From contig DASYSE010000102.1 of assembly GCA_036003705.1 (NCBI GenBank), forward strand, positions 15,832 through 79,831: a stretch of 64,000 bases of DNA, written 5' to 3'. Both the position numbers and the translations under genes were made by a program. Below the pieces are notes generated by a model that made no database searches, was not told where the DNA came from, and worked only from the letters and a program-made list of their open reading frames with translations. Source of the DNA: CALGFH01 sp036003705. GTDB taxonomy: Bacteria > Actinomycetota > CALGFH01. Below are positions 16,129-25,378 of the stretch, piece by piece (position 1 is the first letter of the stretch; every line of letters starts with the position of its first letter).

Positions 16129-16652
16129 GCGGCGCTCCACGAGCCAGGCGTGTGCTGGCCGTGTACGGCACCGCCGTTGCCGTGCTCGCGGTGGACCAGC
16201 TCATCAAGCACCTGGTGGTCAGCAACCTGGCCGGCCGCCCGCCGGTCGGCGTGATCGGCACCTTCGTCGAGCTGCGCTACACCACCAACTCCGGCGGCGC
16301 CTTCTCGCTGCTCACCGGCGCCCCGCTGTTCTTCGGAGTGATGGCCATCGTGATCATCGGCGGGATCGTCTACGCCTCCCGCCGCACCCAGCCGCTGTCG
16401 ATGCTGATGGTCCTCGGGCTGATCCTGGGCGGGGCGCTCGGCAACCTGGCCGACCGGCTGTTCCGGGGCGATGGCCTGCTCCGCGGCGAGGTGGTCGACT
16501 TCGTCAAGGTCGGCATCTGGCCGGTGTTCAACCTCGCCGACTCCTGCATCGTGGTCGGCGGCCTGCTCCTGGCCATCTTCCTCGGCCGTGCCGAACGCCA
16601 GCACGACCAGACCCCGGTCGACACCTCCCCCCGCCCGCTCGACCCCCCGTGA
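16125..16652 (+). CDS. lspA: Lipoprotein signal peptidase LspA (signal peptidase II)
   Basis: This aspartyl membrane protease cleaves lipoprotein signal peptides after lipidation. The 175-residue product has four hydrophobic helices and the family blocks DQLIKHLVV, NSGGAFSLL, GNLADRLFRG and VVDFVKVGIWPVFNLADS. The catalytic aspartates lie in NLADR and NLADS. GTG 16125 overlaps the upstream stop, and the gene itself ends in a GTGA overlap. A likely client in this window is the LivJ-type lipoprotein at 46822. Confidence 0.95.
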   Translation: MSGAPRARRVLAVYGTAVAVLAVDQLIKHLVVSNLAGRPPVGVIGTFVELRYTTNSGGAFSLLTGAPLFFGVMAIVIIGGIVYASRRTQPLSMLMVLGLILGGALGNLADRLFRGDGLLRGEVVDFVKVGIWPVFNLADSCIVVGGLLLAIFLGRAERQHDQTPVDTSPRPLDPP

Positions 16653-17599
16653 GCTCACCACCCACCCCGGACGCCGGCGAGGCGGTGGCCGGGACGGAGG
16701 TGGCCGGGCGGCGGTTGGACGAGGTGGTGGCCGAGCTGGCAGGGGTGTCGCGGGCGCGGGCGGCCCGCTGGGCCGAGGAGGGGCTGGTGGAGGTGGACGC
16801 TCGGCCCCGCCCCAAGTCGTACCGGCTGCGGGGAGGCGAGCGGCTGGCCTGGGCCCCGCCGACGGCCCCGCCACCCGGCGGCCCGGTCCCCGAGGACCTG
16901 CCGCTGGCCGTCCGCTACGAGGACGACCGGCTGCTGGTGGTGGCCAAGCCGGCCGGCCTGGTCGTCCACCCCGGCCCCGGGCACCCGACCGGCACCCTGG
17001 TCAACGCCCTGCTCGGCCGCGTGGGGACCCGCCTGCCGGCCGGCGGCACCGCCGACCGCCCAGGGATCGTCCATCGCCTGGACAAGGACACCTCCGGCCT
17101 GCTGCTGGTGGCCAAGGACGACGGCGCCCACCTGGCCCTGTCCCGCGACCTGGCCGCCCACCGGGTGGAGCGCCGCTATCTGGCCCTCGTCCAGGGACGC
17201 CTGCCCACCGAGACCGGCACCGTCGACGCGCCCGTCGGCCGCCACCCCCGCGACCGCAAGCGCATGGCCGTGGTCGCCAAGGGCGGCCGCCGCGCGGTCA
17301 CCCACTGGCGGGTGCTGGAGACCTTCCCGGCCGTCCAGCTGGCCGAGGCGAGCCTGGAGACCGGCCGCACCCACCAGGTCCGGGTCCATCTGGCCTCCCT
17401 GCGCCACCCCCTGGTCGGCGACCGCACCTACGGCGCCGATCCCGTCCTGGCCGCCCGGCTGGGCGTCGCCCGCCCCTTCCTCCACGCCTGGCGCCTCGGC
17501 TTCCGCCACCCCACCGACGGCCACCAGGTCGAGCTCACCGACCCCCTCCCCGACGACCTCCAGCCGGTCCTGGACCGGCTCCGCGGCCCGACCGGCTAG
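16649..17599 (+). CDS. RluD-family RNA pseudouridine synthase
   Basis: The enzyme isomerises uridines in RNA, usually 23S rRNA. An S4-like RNA-binding domain occupies about residues 20-75 (RRLDEVVAELAGVSRARAAR). The catalytic domain follows with IVHRLDKDTSGLLLVAKDD (catalytic Asp near residue 143) and ETGRTHQVRVHLASLRHPL. The 316-residue length is typical. Coupling to lspA is a common arrangement. The exact target uridines cannot be told from sequence; RluD-type specificity is the default. Confidence 0.9.
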   Translation: MSSPPTPDAGEAVAGTEVAGRRLDEVVAELAGVSRARAARWAEEGLVEVDARPRPKSYRLRGGERLAWAPPTAPPPGGPVPEDLPLAVRYEDDRLLVVAKPAGLVVHPGPGHPTGTLVNALLGRVGTRLPAGGTADRPGIVHRLDKDTSGLLLVAKDDGAHLALSRDLAAHRVERRYLALVQGRLPTETGTVDAPVGRHPRDRKRMAVVAKGGRRAVTHWRVLETFPAVQLAEASLETGRTHQVRVHLASLRHPLVGDRTYGADPVLAARLGVARPFLHAWRLGFRHPTDGHQVELTDPLPDDLQPVLDRLRGPTG

Positions 17600-17690
17600 C
17601 AGGATCGGGGGCTCCCCGGCCACAAGCGCCTGAACTGGCGATTCCCTCTGAAACCGTTGTGCCGTAACGATTTCGGACTTGCGGAGGTCG

Positions 17691-17719
17691 TTGCCTCCGA
17701 CCCCGGTGGGGTGTAGGCT
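17691..17719 (+). promoter_or_regulatory. Candidate dnaE promoter
   Basis: TTGCCT at 17691-17696 and TAGGCT at 17714-17719 are 17 bases apart. GGAGG and CCTCC at 17683-17698 also form a small hairpin overlapping the -35, which could instead mark the end of the rluD-type message. Confidence 0.4.
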
Positions 17720-17744
17720 CCGACCGGAATTACAGCCGTGTCAT

Positions 17745-17765
17745 TTGTCCACAGGCTGTGGGAAA
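17745..17765 (+). promoter_or_regulatory. Pair of inverted DnaA-box-like sites upstream of dnaE
   Basis: TTGTCCACA at 17745-17753 matches exactly the DnaA box known from high-GC actinobacteria. Three bases on, TGTGGGAAA (17757-17765) is a second, weaker box on the other strand (TTTCCCACA). Together they contain the palindrome CCACAG-G-CTGTGG. They lie downstream of the candidate dnaE promoter, where DnaA could block or tune transcription. Confidence 0.55.
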
Positions 17766-17814
17766 CTCCGGTCCAGCGGGGTCAGAACCAAGCGGTAGGA
17801 GAGCAGCAGCAGTC

Positions 17815-20800
17815 ATGCCGGGCAGCTTCGCGCACCTCCACGTGCACACCGAGTACTCGATGCTCGACGGGGCCGCCCGGGTCGACGACCTGTTCGCCGA
17901 GGCGGCCGGCATGGGCATGCCGGCGCTGGCCATGACCGACCACGGCCAGCTGTTCGGGGCCGTCGACTTCTACCTCGCCGGCCAGAAGCACGGCGTCAAG
18001 CCCATCATCGGCATCGAGGCGTACCTGGCTCCCGGGTCCCGGTTCGAGAAGCAACGCCGCGACACCGCCGAGCCCTACAGCCACCTGACCCTGCTGGCCG
18101 AGAACCAGACCGGCTACGCCAACCTGCTGCGGCTGGTGTCGGCCGCCTCCCTCGAGGGCCACTTCTACAAGCCCCGCATGGACCGGGAGCTGTTCGAGCG
18201 CTACCACGATGGCCTGATCGCCACCTCCGGGTGCCTGGGCTCCGAGGTCAACCAGCGCCTGCTCAAGGGCGACCGGAAGGGGGCGGCCGCGACCCTTGCC
18301 GAGTTCCGCGACCTGTTCGGGGCCGGCAGCTACTATGTCGAGCTGCACGACCACGGCCTGCCGGAGCAGCGCCGGGTCAACCCCGGCCTGATCGCGCTGG
18401 CTCGCGACCTCGACCTGCCGCTGCTGGCCGCCAACGACCTGCACTACACCCGCAGGTCCGACGCCGCCCCCCACGAGGTGCTGCTCTGCATCCAGACCGG
18501 GGCGGTGCTGGCCGACCCCAAGCGGTTCAAGTTCGAGACCGAGGAGTTCTACCTCAAGTCCCCGGCCGAGATGCGCGCCCTGTTCGCCGACCATCCCGAG
18601 GCCTGCGACCACACCCTGGAGGTGGCCGAGCGCTGCAACGTGCAGCTCCGCTTCGGCGAGAACCTCCTGCCCCACTTCGACGTGCCGTCGGGCCACACCC
18701 TGGAGTCGTGGCTGCGGGCCGAGGTCGAGCGGGGCGCGGCCGAGCGCTACGGCGACTCGCCGGCGCCTGCGGTCCGCGACCGCCTCGACTACGAGCTGCG
18801 GGTCATCTCCGAGCTTGGCTTCGCCGGCTACTTCCTGATCGTGGCCGACCTGTGCCGCCACGCCCGCGAGCACGGCATCCGGGTCGGGCCGGGGCGGGGG
18901 AGCGCGGCCGGGTCATGCGTCTCCTACTGCCTGCGCGTCACCGACCTCGACCCGATCGCCTACGGGCTGATGTTCGAGCGGTTCCTCAATCCGGGCCGCA
19001 ACGAGATGCCCGACATCGACCTGGACTTCGACGAGCGCCGGCGCGGCGACATGATCCGCTACGCCACCGAGAAGTACGGCGCCGACCACGTCGCCCAGAT
19101 CGTCACCTTCTCCACCATCAAGGCCAAGCAGGCGATCCGCGACTCGGCCAGGGTGCTCGGGCTCCCCTACAAGCTCGGCGACGACCTGGCCAAGGCGATG
19201 CCGCCGCCGGTGCTCGGCAAGGAGCGCCCGCTCGGCGAGGCCTTCAAGCTCTCGGCCGAGCTGCGCGCGGCCCGCGACAACGACCCCGACGCCCGCCGGG
19301 TGCTGGACACCGCCGCCGGCCTGGAGGGTCTGCGGCGCCAGTGGGGGGTGCACGCGGCCGCGGTGGTGATCTCCCGCGACCCGCTGGTCGAGCAGGTCCC
19401 GATCATGAAGCGGGAAGCCGACGGGGCGATCATCACCCAGTACGAGATGAACGGGGTGGCCAAGCTCGGGCTGCTCAAGATGGACTTCCTGGGCCTGCGC
19501 AACCTCACCGTGCTGGACGACACCCTGGTCCATCTGCGGGCCAGGGGGGTCGACCTGGACCTTTCGGCGCTGCCCACCGACGACCAGGCGACCTTCAGGA
19601 TGCTGCAGGCCGGCGACTCCGACGGCGTCTTCCAGATGGAGTCGGAGGGCATGCGGCGGCTGCTGCGCCAGCTCCGCCCCGACCGCTTCGAGGACATCGT
19701 CGCCCTGATCGCCCTGTACCGGCCTGGCCCCATGGAGGAGATCCCCAACTACATCGCGGGCAAGCGCGACCCCAGCAAGGTCGCCCACCTGCACCCGCTG
19801 ATGGAGGAGATCACCGCCGACACCAACGGGGTGCTGGTCTACCAGGAGCAGATCATCACCCTGCTGCAGAAGGTCGCCGGCTACACCGCCGGCGAGGCCG
19901 ACCTGGTCCGCAAGGCGATCGGCAAGAAGATCGAGTCGCTGATGCGCAAGGAGGAGCCGCGCTTCCTGGCCGGCTGCCGCGAGAAGGGCCTGAGCCAGGA
20001 CCAGGCCCAGACTCTGTGGCGGCTGATCCAGCCGTTCGCCGGCTACTCCTTCAACCGCGCCCACGCCGCCGGCTACGGCCTGGTCGCCTGGCAGACCGCC
20101 TACCTCAAGGCCCACCACCCGATCGAGTACATGGCGGCCCTGCTCACCAGCGTCAAGGACGACAAGGACGCCCGCCCCAAGTACCTCGGCAGCTGCCGGC
20201 GGATGGCCATCACCGTGCTGCCCCCCGACGTCAACGAGTCGGACTCGGACTTCACCCCAGCCCTCCGGGGGCCCAGCGGGAACGGCGCCCCGGAGCGGCA
20301 GTCCAGCGGCGAGCGGGCAATCCGCTATGGCCTCAGCGCGGTGCGCAACGTCGGTGAGCAGGTGGTCGAGGCCATCATCGCGGCCAGGCGGGAGAAGGGC
20401 CGGTTCGTCGATTTCTTCGACTTCTGTGACAAGGTCGACATCGCGGTGCTCAACAAGCGGGTGATCGAGTCGCTGATCAAGGCCGGCGCGTTCGACTCGC
20501 TCGGCCTGCCACGGCGCGGCCTGTTCGAGGTCCACGAGGTCGCCGTCGACCGGGTCACGGTCCGCAAGCGGGCCGAGGCGGCCGGCCAGTTCTCCCTGTT
20601 CGGGGGCCTGGCCGACGGCGAGGAGGCGGTGGTCGAGCCGCTGCCGGCGGTCGGCCGCGAGGAGTGGGACAAGTCCCAGCGGCTGGCGTTCGAGAAGGAG
20701 ATGCTCGGCCAGTATGTCTCCGACCACCCGCTGCTCGGCCTGGAGCACGTGCTCCAGGCGACCGCCGACACCCAGCTGTCGTCGCTCGCCGAACGGTCCG

Positions 20801-21294
20801 ACGGCGCGGTGGTGACGGTTGCCGGCATCCTGGCCAAGCTGACCAGGAAGTTCACCAAGCGGGGCGAGATCTACATCGTCGCCGACCTCGAGGATCTCGA
20901 CGGCGGGGCCGAGTGCATCTTCTTCCCCCAGGTCTACCAGCAGCATCAGGGCATCCTGGTGCAGGACGCGGTGGTCGTCGTCAAGGCAAGGGTCGACGGC
21001 CGCGACGAGACCCCCAAGCTGATCGCCCTTGAGGTCAAGCCCCCCAACCTGGCCGACCCAGGCACCGCCCCGGTGGTGCTGAACCTCGAGGCCCGCTCCT
21101 GCAACGACGGCGTCGTCACCCGCATCAAGCACATCCTCGGCTCCCACCGCGGCAAGTCGCCGGTCCACCTCCAGATCCGCGGCGCCCGCTCCACCATGGT
21201 CGTCCGCCTCGGCGACGAGTTCCGGGTCGACCCCCGCAACGGCCTCTACGCCGAGATCAAGGCCGAGCTGGGCCCCGACGCGCTCCTTACCTGA
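17815..21294 (+). CDS. dnaE: DNA polymerase III alpha subunit DnaE
   Basis: This is the replicative DNA polymerase catalytic subunit. The N-terminal PHP domain begins HLHVHTEYSMLDGAARVDD. The palm carries PDIDLDFDERRRGDMI (about residues 399-414) with two catalytic aspartates, and KMDFLGLRNLTVLDD with the third. The helix-hairpin-helix and OB-fold regions follow (VVTVAGILAKLTRKFTKRG). At 1159 residues it matches DnaE1 and contains no intein. ATG 17815 directly precedes the PHP motif; AGGAG at 17797-17801 is 13 bases away, a long spacing. A short low-complexity insert (near residue 825) separates the fingers from later domains. Confidence 0.97.
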   Translation: MPGSFAHLHVHTEYSMLDGAARVDDLFAEAAGMGMPALAMTDHGQLFGAVDFYLAGQKHGVKPIIGIEAYLAPGSRFEKQRRDTAEPYSHLTLLAENQTGYANLLRLVSAASLEGHFYKPRMDRELFERYHDGLIATSGCLGSEVNQRLLKGDRKGAAATLAEFRDLFGAGSYYVELHDHGLPEQRRVNPGLIALARDLDLPLLAANDLHYTRRSDAAPHEVLLCIQTGAVLADPKRFKFETEEFYLKSPAEMRALFADHPEACDHTLEVAERCNVQLRFGENLLPHFDVPSGHTLESWLRAEVERGAAERYGDSPAPAVRDRLDYELRVISELGFAGYFLIVADLCRHAREHGIRVGPGRGSAAGSCVSYCLRVTDLDPIAYGLMFERFLNPGRNEMPDIDLDFDERRRGDMIRYATEKYGADHVAQIVTFSTIKAKQAIRDSARVLGLPYKLGDDLAKAMPPPVLGKERPLGEAFKLSAELRAARDNDPDARRVLDTAAGLEGLRRQWGVHAAAVVISRDPLVEQVPIMKREADGAIITQYEMNGVAKLGLLKMDFLGLRNLTVLDDTLVHLRARGVDLDLSALPTDDQATFRMLQAGDSDGVFQMESEGMRRLLRQLRPDRFEDIVALIALYRPGPMEEIPNYIAGKRDPSKVAHLHPLMEEITADTNGVLVYQEQIITLLQKVAGYTAGEADLVRKAIGKKIESLMRKEEPRFLAGCREKGLSQDQAQTLWRLIQPFAGYSFNRAHAAGYGLVAWQTAYLKAHHPIEYMAALLTSVKDDKDARPKYLGSCRRMAITVLPPDVNESDSDFTPALRGPSGNGAPERQSSGERAIRYGLSAVRNVGEQVVEAIIAARREKGRFVDFFDFCDKVDIAVLNKRVIESLIKAGAFDSLGLPRRGLFEVHEVAVDRVTVRKRAEAAGQFSLFGGLADGEEAVVEPLPAVGREEWDKSQRLAFEKEMLGQYVSDHPLLGLEHVLQATADTQLSSLAERSDGAVVTVAGILAKLTRKFTKRGEIYIVADLEDLDGGAECIFFPQVYQQHQGILVQDAVVVVKARVDGRDETPKLIALEVKPPNLADPGTAPVVLNLEARSCNDGVVTRIKHILGSHRGKSPVHLQIRGARSTMVVRLGDEFRVDPRNGLYAEIKAELGPDALLT

Positions 21295-21406
21295 GACTGT
21301 TCACCGCGGCCATGGCACAGGCGCTCCCGAGGCGGAACCCTGCTGTCGGCCGCGATCGGCATCGGCGCGTCCCGAGCGACCGTGTGCCGTTGCGGCCGCC
21401 CCATGC

Positions 21407-22048
21407 TCAGTTGAGGCTGAAGGGCGTGGTCATGGGGGCCGGGCCGGCGACCCGCAGGTGCTCGAGCAGGACGAGCTCGCGGCGGAGGAGGGTCGCCTCG
21501 GCGGCCAGCCGCTCGGCGGCCGACGGGATCGTCAGCAGCCGCTGCTTGTCGGCCAGGTCGACCTGGAGGCCGGCGGCGACCAGGTACGAGGCGGCGACCG
21601 GGTCGTCCGGGATGTCGATGGACTCGACCTGCTCGCCGGCCATGCGCATCAGGGCGGCGACGTAGCGGGTGAACAGCCGGCCGGCCTTGAGGGTGCGTTG
21701 CTCGGCCGCCTCCCCGGTCGTCTCGGGCAGGGTTCGCACCTCGGCGACGATGTACGGGGCGGCCTGCACGACCCCGTCGATCTCGAACCGGTCCTGGCCG
21801 CGGGCGACGACGTCGAGGCGGCCGTCGGCGTGGCGCTGGACCTTGCCGACCTCGGCGACGCAGCCGACCGGGTGGTAGGTGGCGGTGGTGTCGACCTCGA
21901 CGCCCCTGACGATCGCGACCACCCCGAAGCGTCGCTCGCCGTCCAGGATCCGCGCGAACATCTCGCGGTAGCGGTCCTCGAACACGTGCAACGGGATCGG
22001 CAGGCCCGGGTAGAGCACGGTCTGCAAGGGGAACAGCGGCAGCTCCAC
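21407..22048 (-). CDS. Stand-alone Lon substrate-binding (LON N-terminal) domain protein
   Basis: The 213-residue protein is just the Lon N-terminal domain, with no ATPase or protease part. It begins with the family's typical MELPLFPLQTVLYPGLPIPL and continues HVFEDRYREMFARILDG, then a helical C-terminal half. Such proteins are widespread in actinobacteria; their role is unclear and may be in binding unfolded proteins. GTG 22048 is preceded by GACGAGG. It converges on dnaE across a 112-base gap in which I see only weak hairpins. Confidence 0.82.
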   Translation of the reverse strand: MELPLFPLQTVLYPGLPIPLHVFEDRYREMFARILDGERRFGVVAIVRGVEVDTTATYHPVGCVAEVGKVQRHADGRLDVVARGQDRFEIDGVVQAAPYIVAEVRTLPETTGEAAEQRTLKAGRLFTRYVAALMRMAGEQVESIDIPDDPVAASYLVAAGLQVDLADKQRLLTIPSAAERLAAEATLLRRELVLLEHLRVAGPAPMTTPFSLN

Positions 22049-22101
22049 GGCAACCTCGTCGGTCTGGTCAGGGCGGCTCCCATGGTAGGCCCAGGCGTCC
22101 C

Positions 22102-22243
22102 GGCTCGCGTCCGTGCGGCCGCCGCGCGGGAGGTGCCGCGGATCACCCGCCTGGGGGTGCGGACCGCCGGGCTCGCGTCCGTGCGGCCGCCGCGTGGGAG
22201 GGGCCGCGGATCAGCCGCCTGGGGGTGCTGACCGCCCGGCTCG
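22102..22243 (+). repeat. 68-base tandem repeat, two copies plus a partial third, upstream of hisD
   Basis: Copy one (22102-22169) and copy two (22170-22237) differ at five positions. The first bases of a third copy follow at 22238. The unit contains GCGGCCGC and CCGCGGATC. It fills most of the 335-base gap between the divergent Lon-domain gene and hisD and encodes no convincing protein. The remainder of that gap holds TAGGGT at about 22328, a possible -10 for hisD. Confidence 0.9.
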
Positions 22244-22383
22244 CCGGACGGCACGGTGCGCAGGCGTCATCCCAGCAGCTTCGCCGTGGCGGTGGGCGCG
22301 CCGGTCGCCGGCCGCCAGGGGGCTGCGGTAGGGTGAATCCCGACCCCGACGTCCGTCCTCTGCTGTCCATGGAGTGAGTTGCC

Positions 22384-23697
22384 GTGCTGCCCGTCGTCGA
22401 CCTGCGAGGCTCGGACCGCGACCCGGCGGAGCTGCTGCCGCGCGCCCCGGCGGGCGCCGTGGAGGCGGCCGTGGCCGGCGTCCGGGAGCTGGTCGCCGCC
22501 GTCGCCGCCCGCGGTGACGCCGCCGTCGCCGAGGCGGCCAGCCGCTTCGACGGGGTCGACGCCCCCCCGGTCGCCTGGCGGGCGACCCCCGAGGAGCTGT
22601 CCGCCGCCAAGCGCGCCCTCCACCCGGCCCTGCGCGCCGCCCTGCTCGACGCGGCCGAGCGGGCCCGCGCCTTCCACCAGGCGCAACGCCCGGCCGACCT
22701 GACCTGGTCGGACCGGCCAGGGGTCCGCCTGGTCCAGCGGTTCGTGCCCCTGCGCCGGGCCGGCGTGTACGCGCCTGGCGGCCTCGCCGCCTACCCGTCC
22801 AGCGTGGTCATGAACGTCGTCCCCGCGCAGGCGGCCGGGGTCGAGCAGGTCGCCCTGGCCACCCCGCCCGGTCGTGGCGGCCGCGGCCACCCGGCCATCC
22901 TCGGGGCCGCGGCCCTGCTCGGCGTCGGCGAGGTGTGGCTGCTGGGCGGAGCCCAGGCGGTGGCCGCGCTGGCCTGCGGCACCGAGACGGTCCCGGCGGT
23001 CGACTCGGTGACCGGGCCGGGCAGGCTCCACGTGGCGCTGGCCAAGCGGGAGGTGGCCGGCCGCGTCCGAACCGACGGCTTCGCCGGCCCGACCGAGGTC
23101 GCGGTGCTCGCCGACGCCACCGCCGACCCGCTGCTGGTCGCGGTCGACCTGGTCGCCCAGGCCGAGCACGACCCGCTCGCCGCCTGCCTGCTGGTCACCG
23201 ACGACGCCGACCTGTGGAAGGCGGTGGAGCCGCTGCTCGCCGGGGAGGTGGCGGCGACCACCCACCGCGACCGGGTCGAGGCCGCCTTCGCCGGCCAGTC
23301 GGCGGTGGTGCTCTGCGACGACCGGGCGGCCATGCTCCGGGTGGCCGAAGCATTCGCCCCCGAGCACCTGGAGCTGCTGGTCAGCGAGCCCGGTGAGCTG
23401 GCCATCCGGGTCCGCAATGCCGGGGCGGTGTTCGTGGGGCCGTGGACGCCGGTCGCCCTCGGCGACTACGCGGCCGGGACCAACCACGTGCTCCCGACCG
23501 CCGGGACGGCCCGGTTCGCCTCCGGGCTGTCGACCTTCGACTTCCTCCGCACGGTCCAGGTGGCCGAGTTCGACCGGGAGGCGCTGGCCGCGGCCGCGCC
23601 GACCGTCTCCGCGCTCAGCCGGGCCGAGGGCCTGCCCGCCCACGGCCGCGCCGTCGCCGCCCGGCTCCCACGGGATGCGGCGGGGGAGGGCGCGTGA
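22384..23697 (+). CDS. hisD: Histidinol dehydrogenase HisD
   Basis: HisD performs the last two oxidations of histidine synthesis, histidinol to histidine with two NAD. Conserved segments include GVYAPGGLAAYPSSVVMN, VTGPGRLHVALAKREVAG, GFAGPTEV, QAEHDPLAACLL and AFAPEHLELL, which supply the zinc and substrate residues. It has 437 residues, the usual length. The GTG at 22384 has GGAGTGAG just upstream. It heads a run of six his genes, all overlapping by one or four bases. Confidence 0.95.
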   Translation: MLPVVDLRGSDRDPAELLPRAPAGAVEAAVAGVRELVAAVAARGDAAVAEAASRFDGVDAPPVAWRATPEELSAAKRALHPALRAALLDAAERARAFHQAQRPADLTWSDRPGVRLVQRFVPLRRAGVYAPGGLAAYPSSVVMNVVPAQAAGVEQVALATPPGRGGRGHPAILGAAALLGVGEVWLLGGAQAVAALACGTETVPAVDSVTGPGRLHVALAKREVAGRVRTDGFAGPTEVAVLADATADPLLVAVDLVAQAEHDPLAACLLVTDDADLWKAVEPLLAGEVAATTHRDRVEAAFAGQSAVVLCDDRAAMLRVAEAFAPEHLELLVSEPGELAIRVRNAGAVFVGPWTPVALGDYAAGTNHVLPTAGTARFASGLSTFDFLRTVQVAEFDREALAAAAPTVSALSRAEGLPAHGRAVAARLPRDAAGEGA

Positions 23698-24779
23698 GCG
23701 CCTCGGCGCCCGGGATGGCCGGGCGGGTCAGGGTCAGGGACGACCTGGCCGGGATGGTGCCGTACGGGGCGCCGCAGCTCGACGTGCCGGTCCGGCTCAA
23801 CACCAACGAGACCCCCTACCCGGTGCCCGAGGCGGTCCTCGACGACCTGGCCGAGGCGGTCCGGCGCCTGGAGCTGCACCGCTACCCGGACCGGGAGGCG
23901 ACCGAGCTGCGCGAGGCCCTGGCCCTGCACGCCGGCCACGGGTTCGAGGGCACCTGGGCGGCCAACGGGTCCAACGAGATCCTGCAGCAGCTGCTCCTCG
24001 CCTTCGCCGGCCCTGGCCGGTCGGCGCTGGTCGTCGAGCCGACCTACGCGATGCACTCGCTGCTGGCCAGGGCCACCGGCACCCGGCTGGCGACCAGGGT
24101 CCAGCCGCGCGACCAGCCGCTCGACCCGACCGCCGCCGCCGACCTGGTCGCCGAGGCGGCCGCCGACCTGACCTTCTGGTGCTCGCCCAACAACCCGACC
24201 GGCGAGGCGACCAGCCCCGACGTCCTCGCCGCCGTCTGCGCGGCCGCCCCCGGCCTGGTCGTGGTCGACGAGGCCTACGGCGAGTTCGGCACCTCGCACG
24301 CCGCCGGGCTGCTGTCCCGCGCGCCCAACCTGGTCGTCACCCGCACCTTCTCCAAGGCGTTCCGCATGGCCGGCGTGCGGCTCGGCTACCTGCTCGCCGA
24401 CCCGGCGGTGGTCGACGGCGTCCGCCTGGTCCGCCTGCCCTACCACCTGTCCGCGCTCACCCAGGCGGTCGGGCTGCGGGCCCTGCACCACAAGGGCGCC
24501 CTGATGTCCCACATCGTCGCCATCGAACGGGAGCGGGAACGGGTGGCGGCCGCCCTGGTCCGCCTGCCCGGGGCCGGGGTCCTGCCCAGCGACGCCAACT
24601 TCCTCTGCTTCACCACCCCGCTCGACCCGCGGCGGGTGTGGCGCGGCCTGCTCGACCGCGGTGTCCTGATCCGCGACGTGTCCCACTACCCGACCCTCGA
24701 GCAGTATCTGCGGGTCACCATCGGCACCCCGGCCGAGGACGACGCCTTCCTGGCCGCGCTCACCGAGGAGCTCGCCTGA
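23694..24779 (+). CDS. hisC: Histidinol-phosphate aminotransferase HisC
   Basis: This PLP aminotransferase converts imidazole acetol phosphate to histidinol phosphate. The protein (361 residues) shows LNTNETPYPVPEAV near the start, CSPNNPTGEAT, VVDEAYGEF, and the PLP lysine in TFSKAFRMAGVRLGYL (about residue 221). GTG 23694 overlaps the hisD stop. Its end and the hisB start share an A (TGATG). The frame is open further upstream inside hisD but without conserved sequence. Confidence 0.94.
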   Translation: MSASAPGMAGRVRVRDDLAGMVPYGAPQLDVPVRLNTNETPYPVPEAVLDDLAEAVRRLELHRYPDREATELREALALHAGHGFEGTWAANGSNEILQQLLLAFAGPGRSALVVEPTYAMHSLLARATGTRLATRVQPRDQPLDPTAAADLVAEAAADLTFWCSPNNPTGEATSPDVLAAVCAAAPGLVVVDEAYGEFGTSHAAGLLSRAPNLVVTRTFSKAFRMAGVRLGYLLADPAVVDGVRLVRLPYHLSALTQAVGLRALHHKGALMSHIVAIERERERVAAALVRLPGAGVLPSDANFLCFTTPLDPRRVWRGLLDRGVLIRDVSHYPTLEQYLRVTIGTPAEDDAFLAALTEELA

Positions 24780-25378
24780 TGGCCGGGCCGCGGACCGCCC
24801 GGGTCGAGCGGCGCACCGCCGAGGTCTCGGTCACCGTCCAGCTCGACCTGGACGGCACCGGGGCCGGCGGCTCCGACACCGGGGTCCCGTTCCTGGACCA
24901 CATGCTCGCCCAGCTGGGCAGGCACGCCCGCTTCGACCTCCGGGTCGACGCCAAGGGCGACCTGGAGATCGACGCCCACCACACCGTGGAGGACACCGGC
25001 ATCGCCATCGGCCAGGCGCTGGCCGAGGCCCTCGGCGACAAGGCCGGCGTCCGCCGCTTCGGCGACGCGGTCGTGCCCCTCGACGAGGCCAGGGCGACGG
25101 CGGCGGTCGACCTGTCCGGCCGCCCGTACCTGGTCTGGGACGTCGAGGTCGACGCCGCCCCCGGGGAGCTGGGCAGCTTCGACCCCCGCCAGGCCCGCCA
25201 CCTGCTGGAGGCCCTGGTCGCCAACGCCCGCTGCACCATCCACATCCGGCTCGAGGCCGGCGACCTGCCCCACCACGGGCTCGAGGCCTGCTTCAAGGCC
25301 CTGGCCCGCGCCCTTGGCGACGCCTGCGCCCCCGACCCCCGCGCCGGGGTCGGCAGCACCAAGGGGGTGTTGGGATGA
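24779..25378 (+). CDS. hisB: Imidazoleglycerol-phosphate dehydratase HisB
   Basis: This manganese enzyme dehydrates imidazole glycerol phosphate. The two hallmark metal motifs are present: DIDAHHTVEDTGIA-type (here EIDAHHTVEDTGIAIGQAL) and DLPHHGLEACFKALARAL. TGVPFLDHMLAQLGRHA lies near the N-terminus. At 199 residues it is the monofunctional form, without a fused histidinol phosphatase. It overlaps hisC by one base and hisH by four. Confidence 0.95.
   Translation: MAGPRTARVERRTAEVSVTVQLDLDGTGAGGSDTGVPFLDHMLAQLGRHARFDLRVDAKGDLEIDAHHTVEDTGIAIGQALAEALGDKAGVRRFGDAVVPLDEARATAAVDLSGRPYLVWDVEVDAAPGELGSFDPRQARHLLEALVANARCTIHIRLEAGDLPHHGLEACFKALARALGDACAPDPRAGVGSTKGVLG

Noticed and set aside
17815..21294. 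Possible intein in dnaE
   Set aside because: The protein is of normal DnaE length and the polymerase motifs are continuous; no splicing-domain motifs are seen.
21295..21406. Terminator between convergent dnaE and the Lon-domain gene
   Set aside because: Only very short GCCG/CGGC stems are visible, too weak to call.
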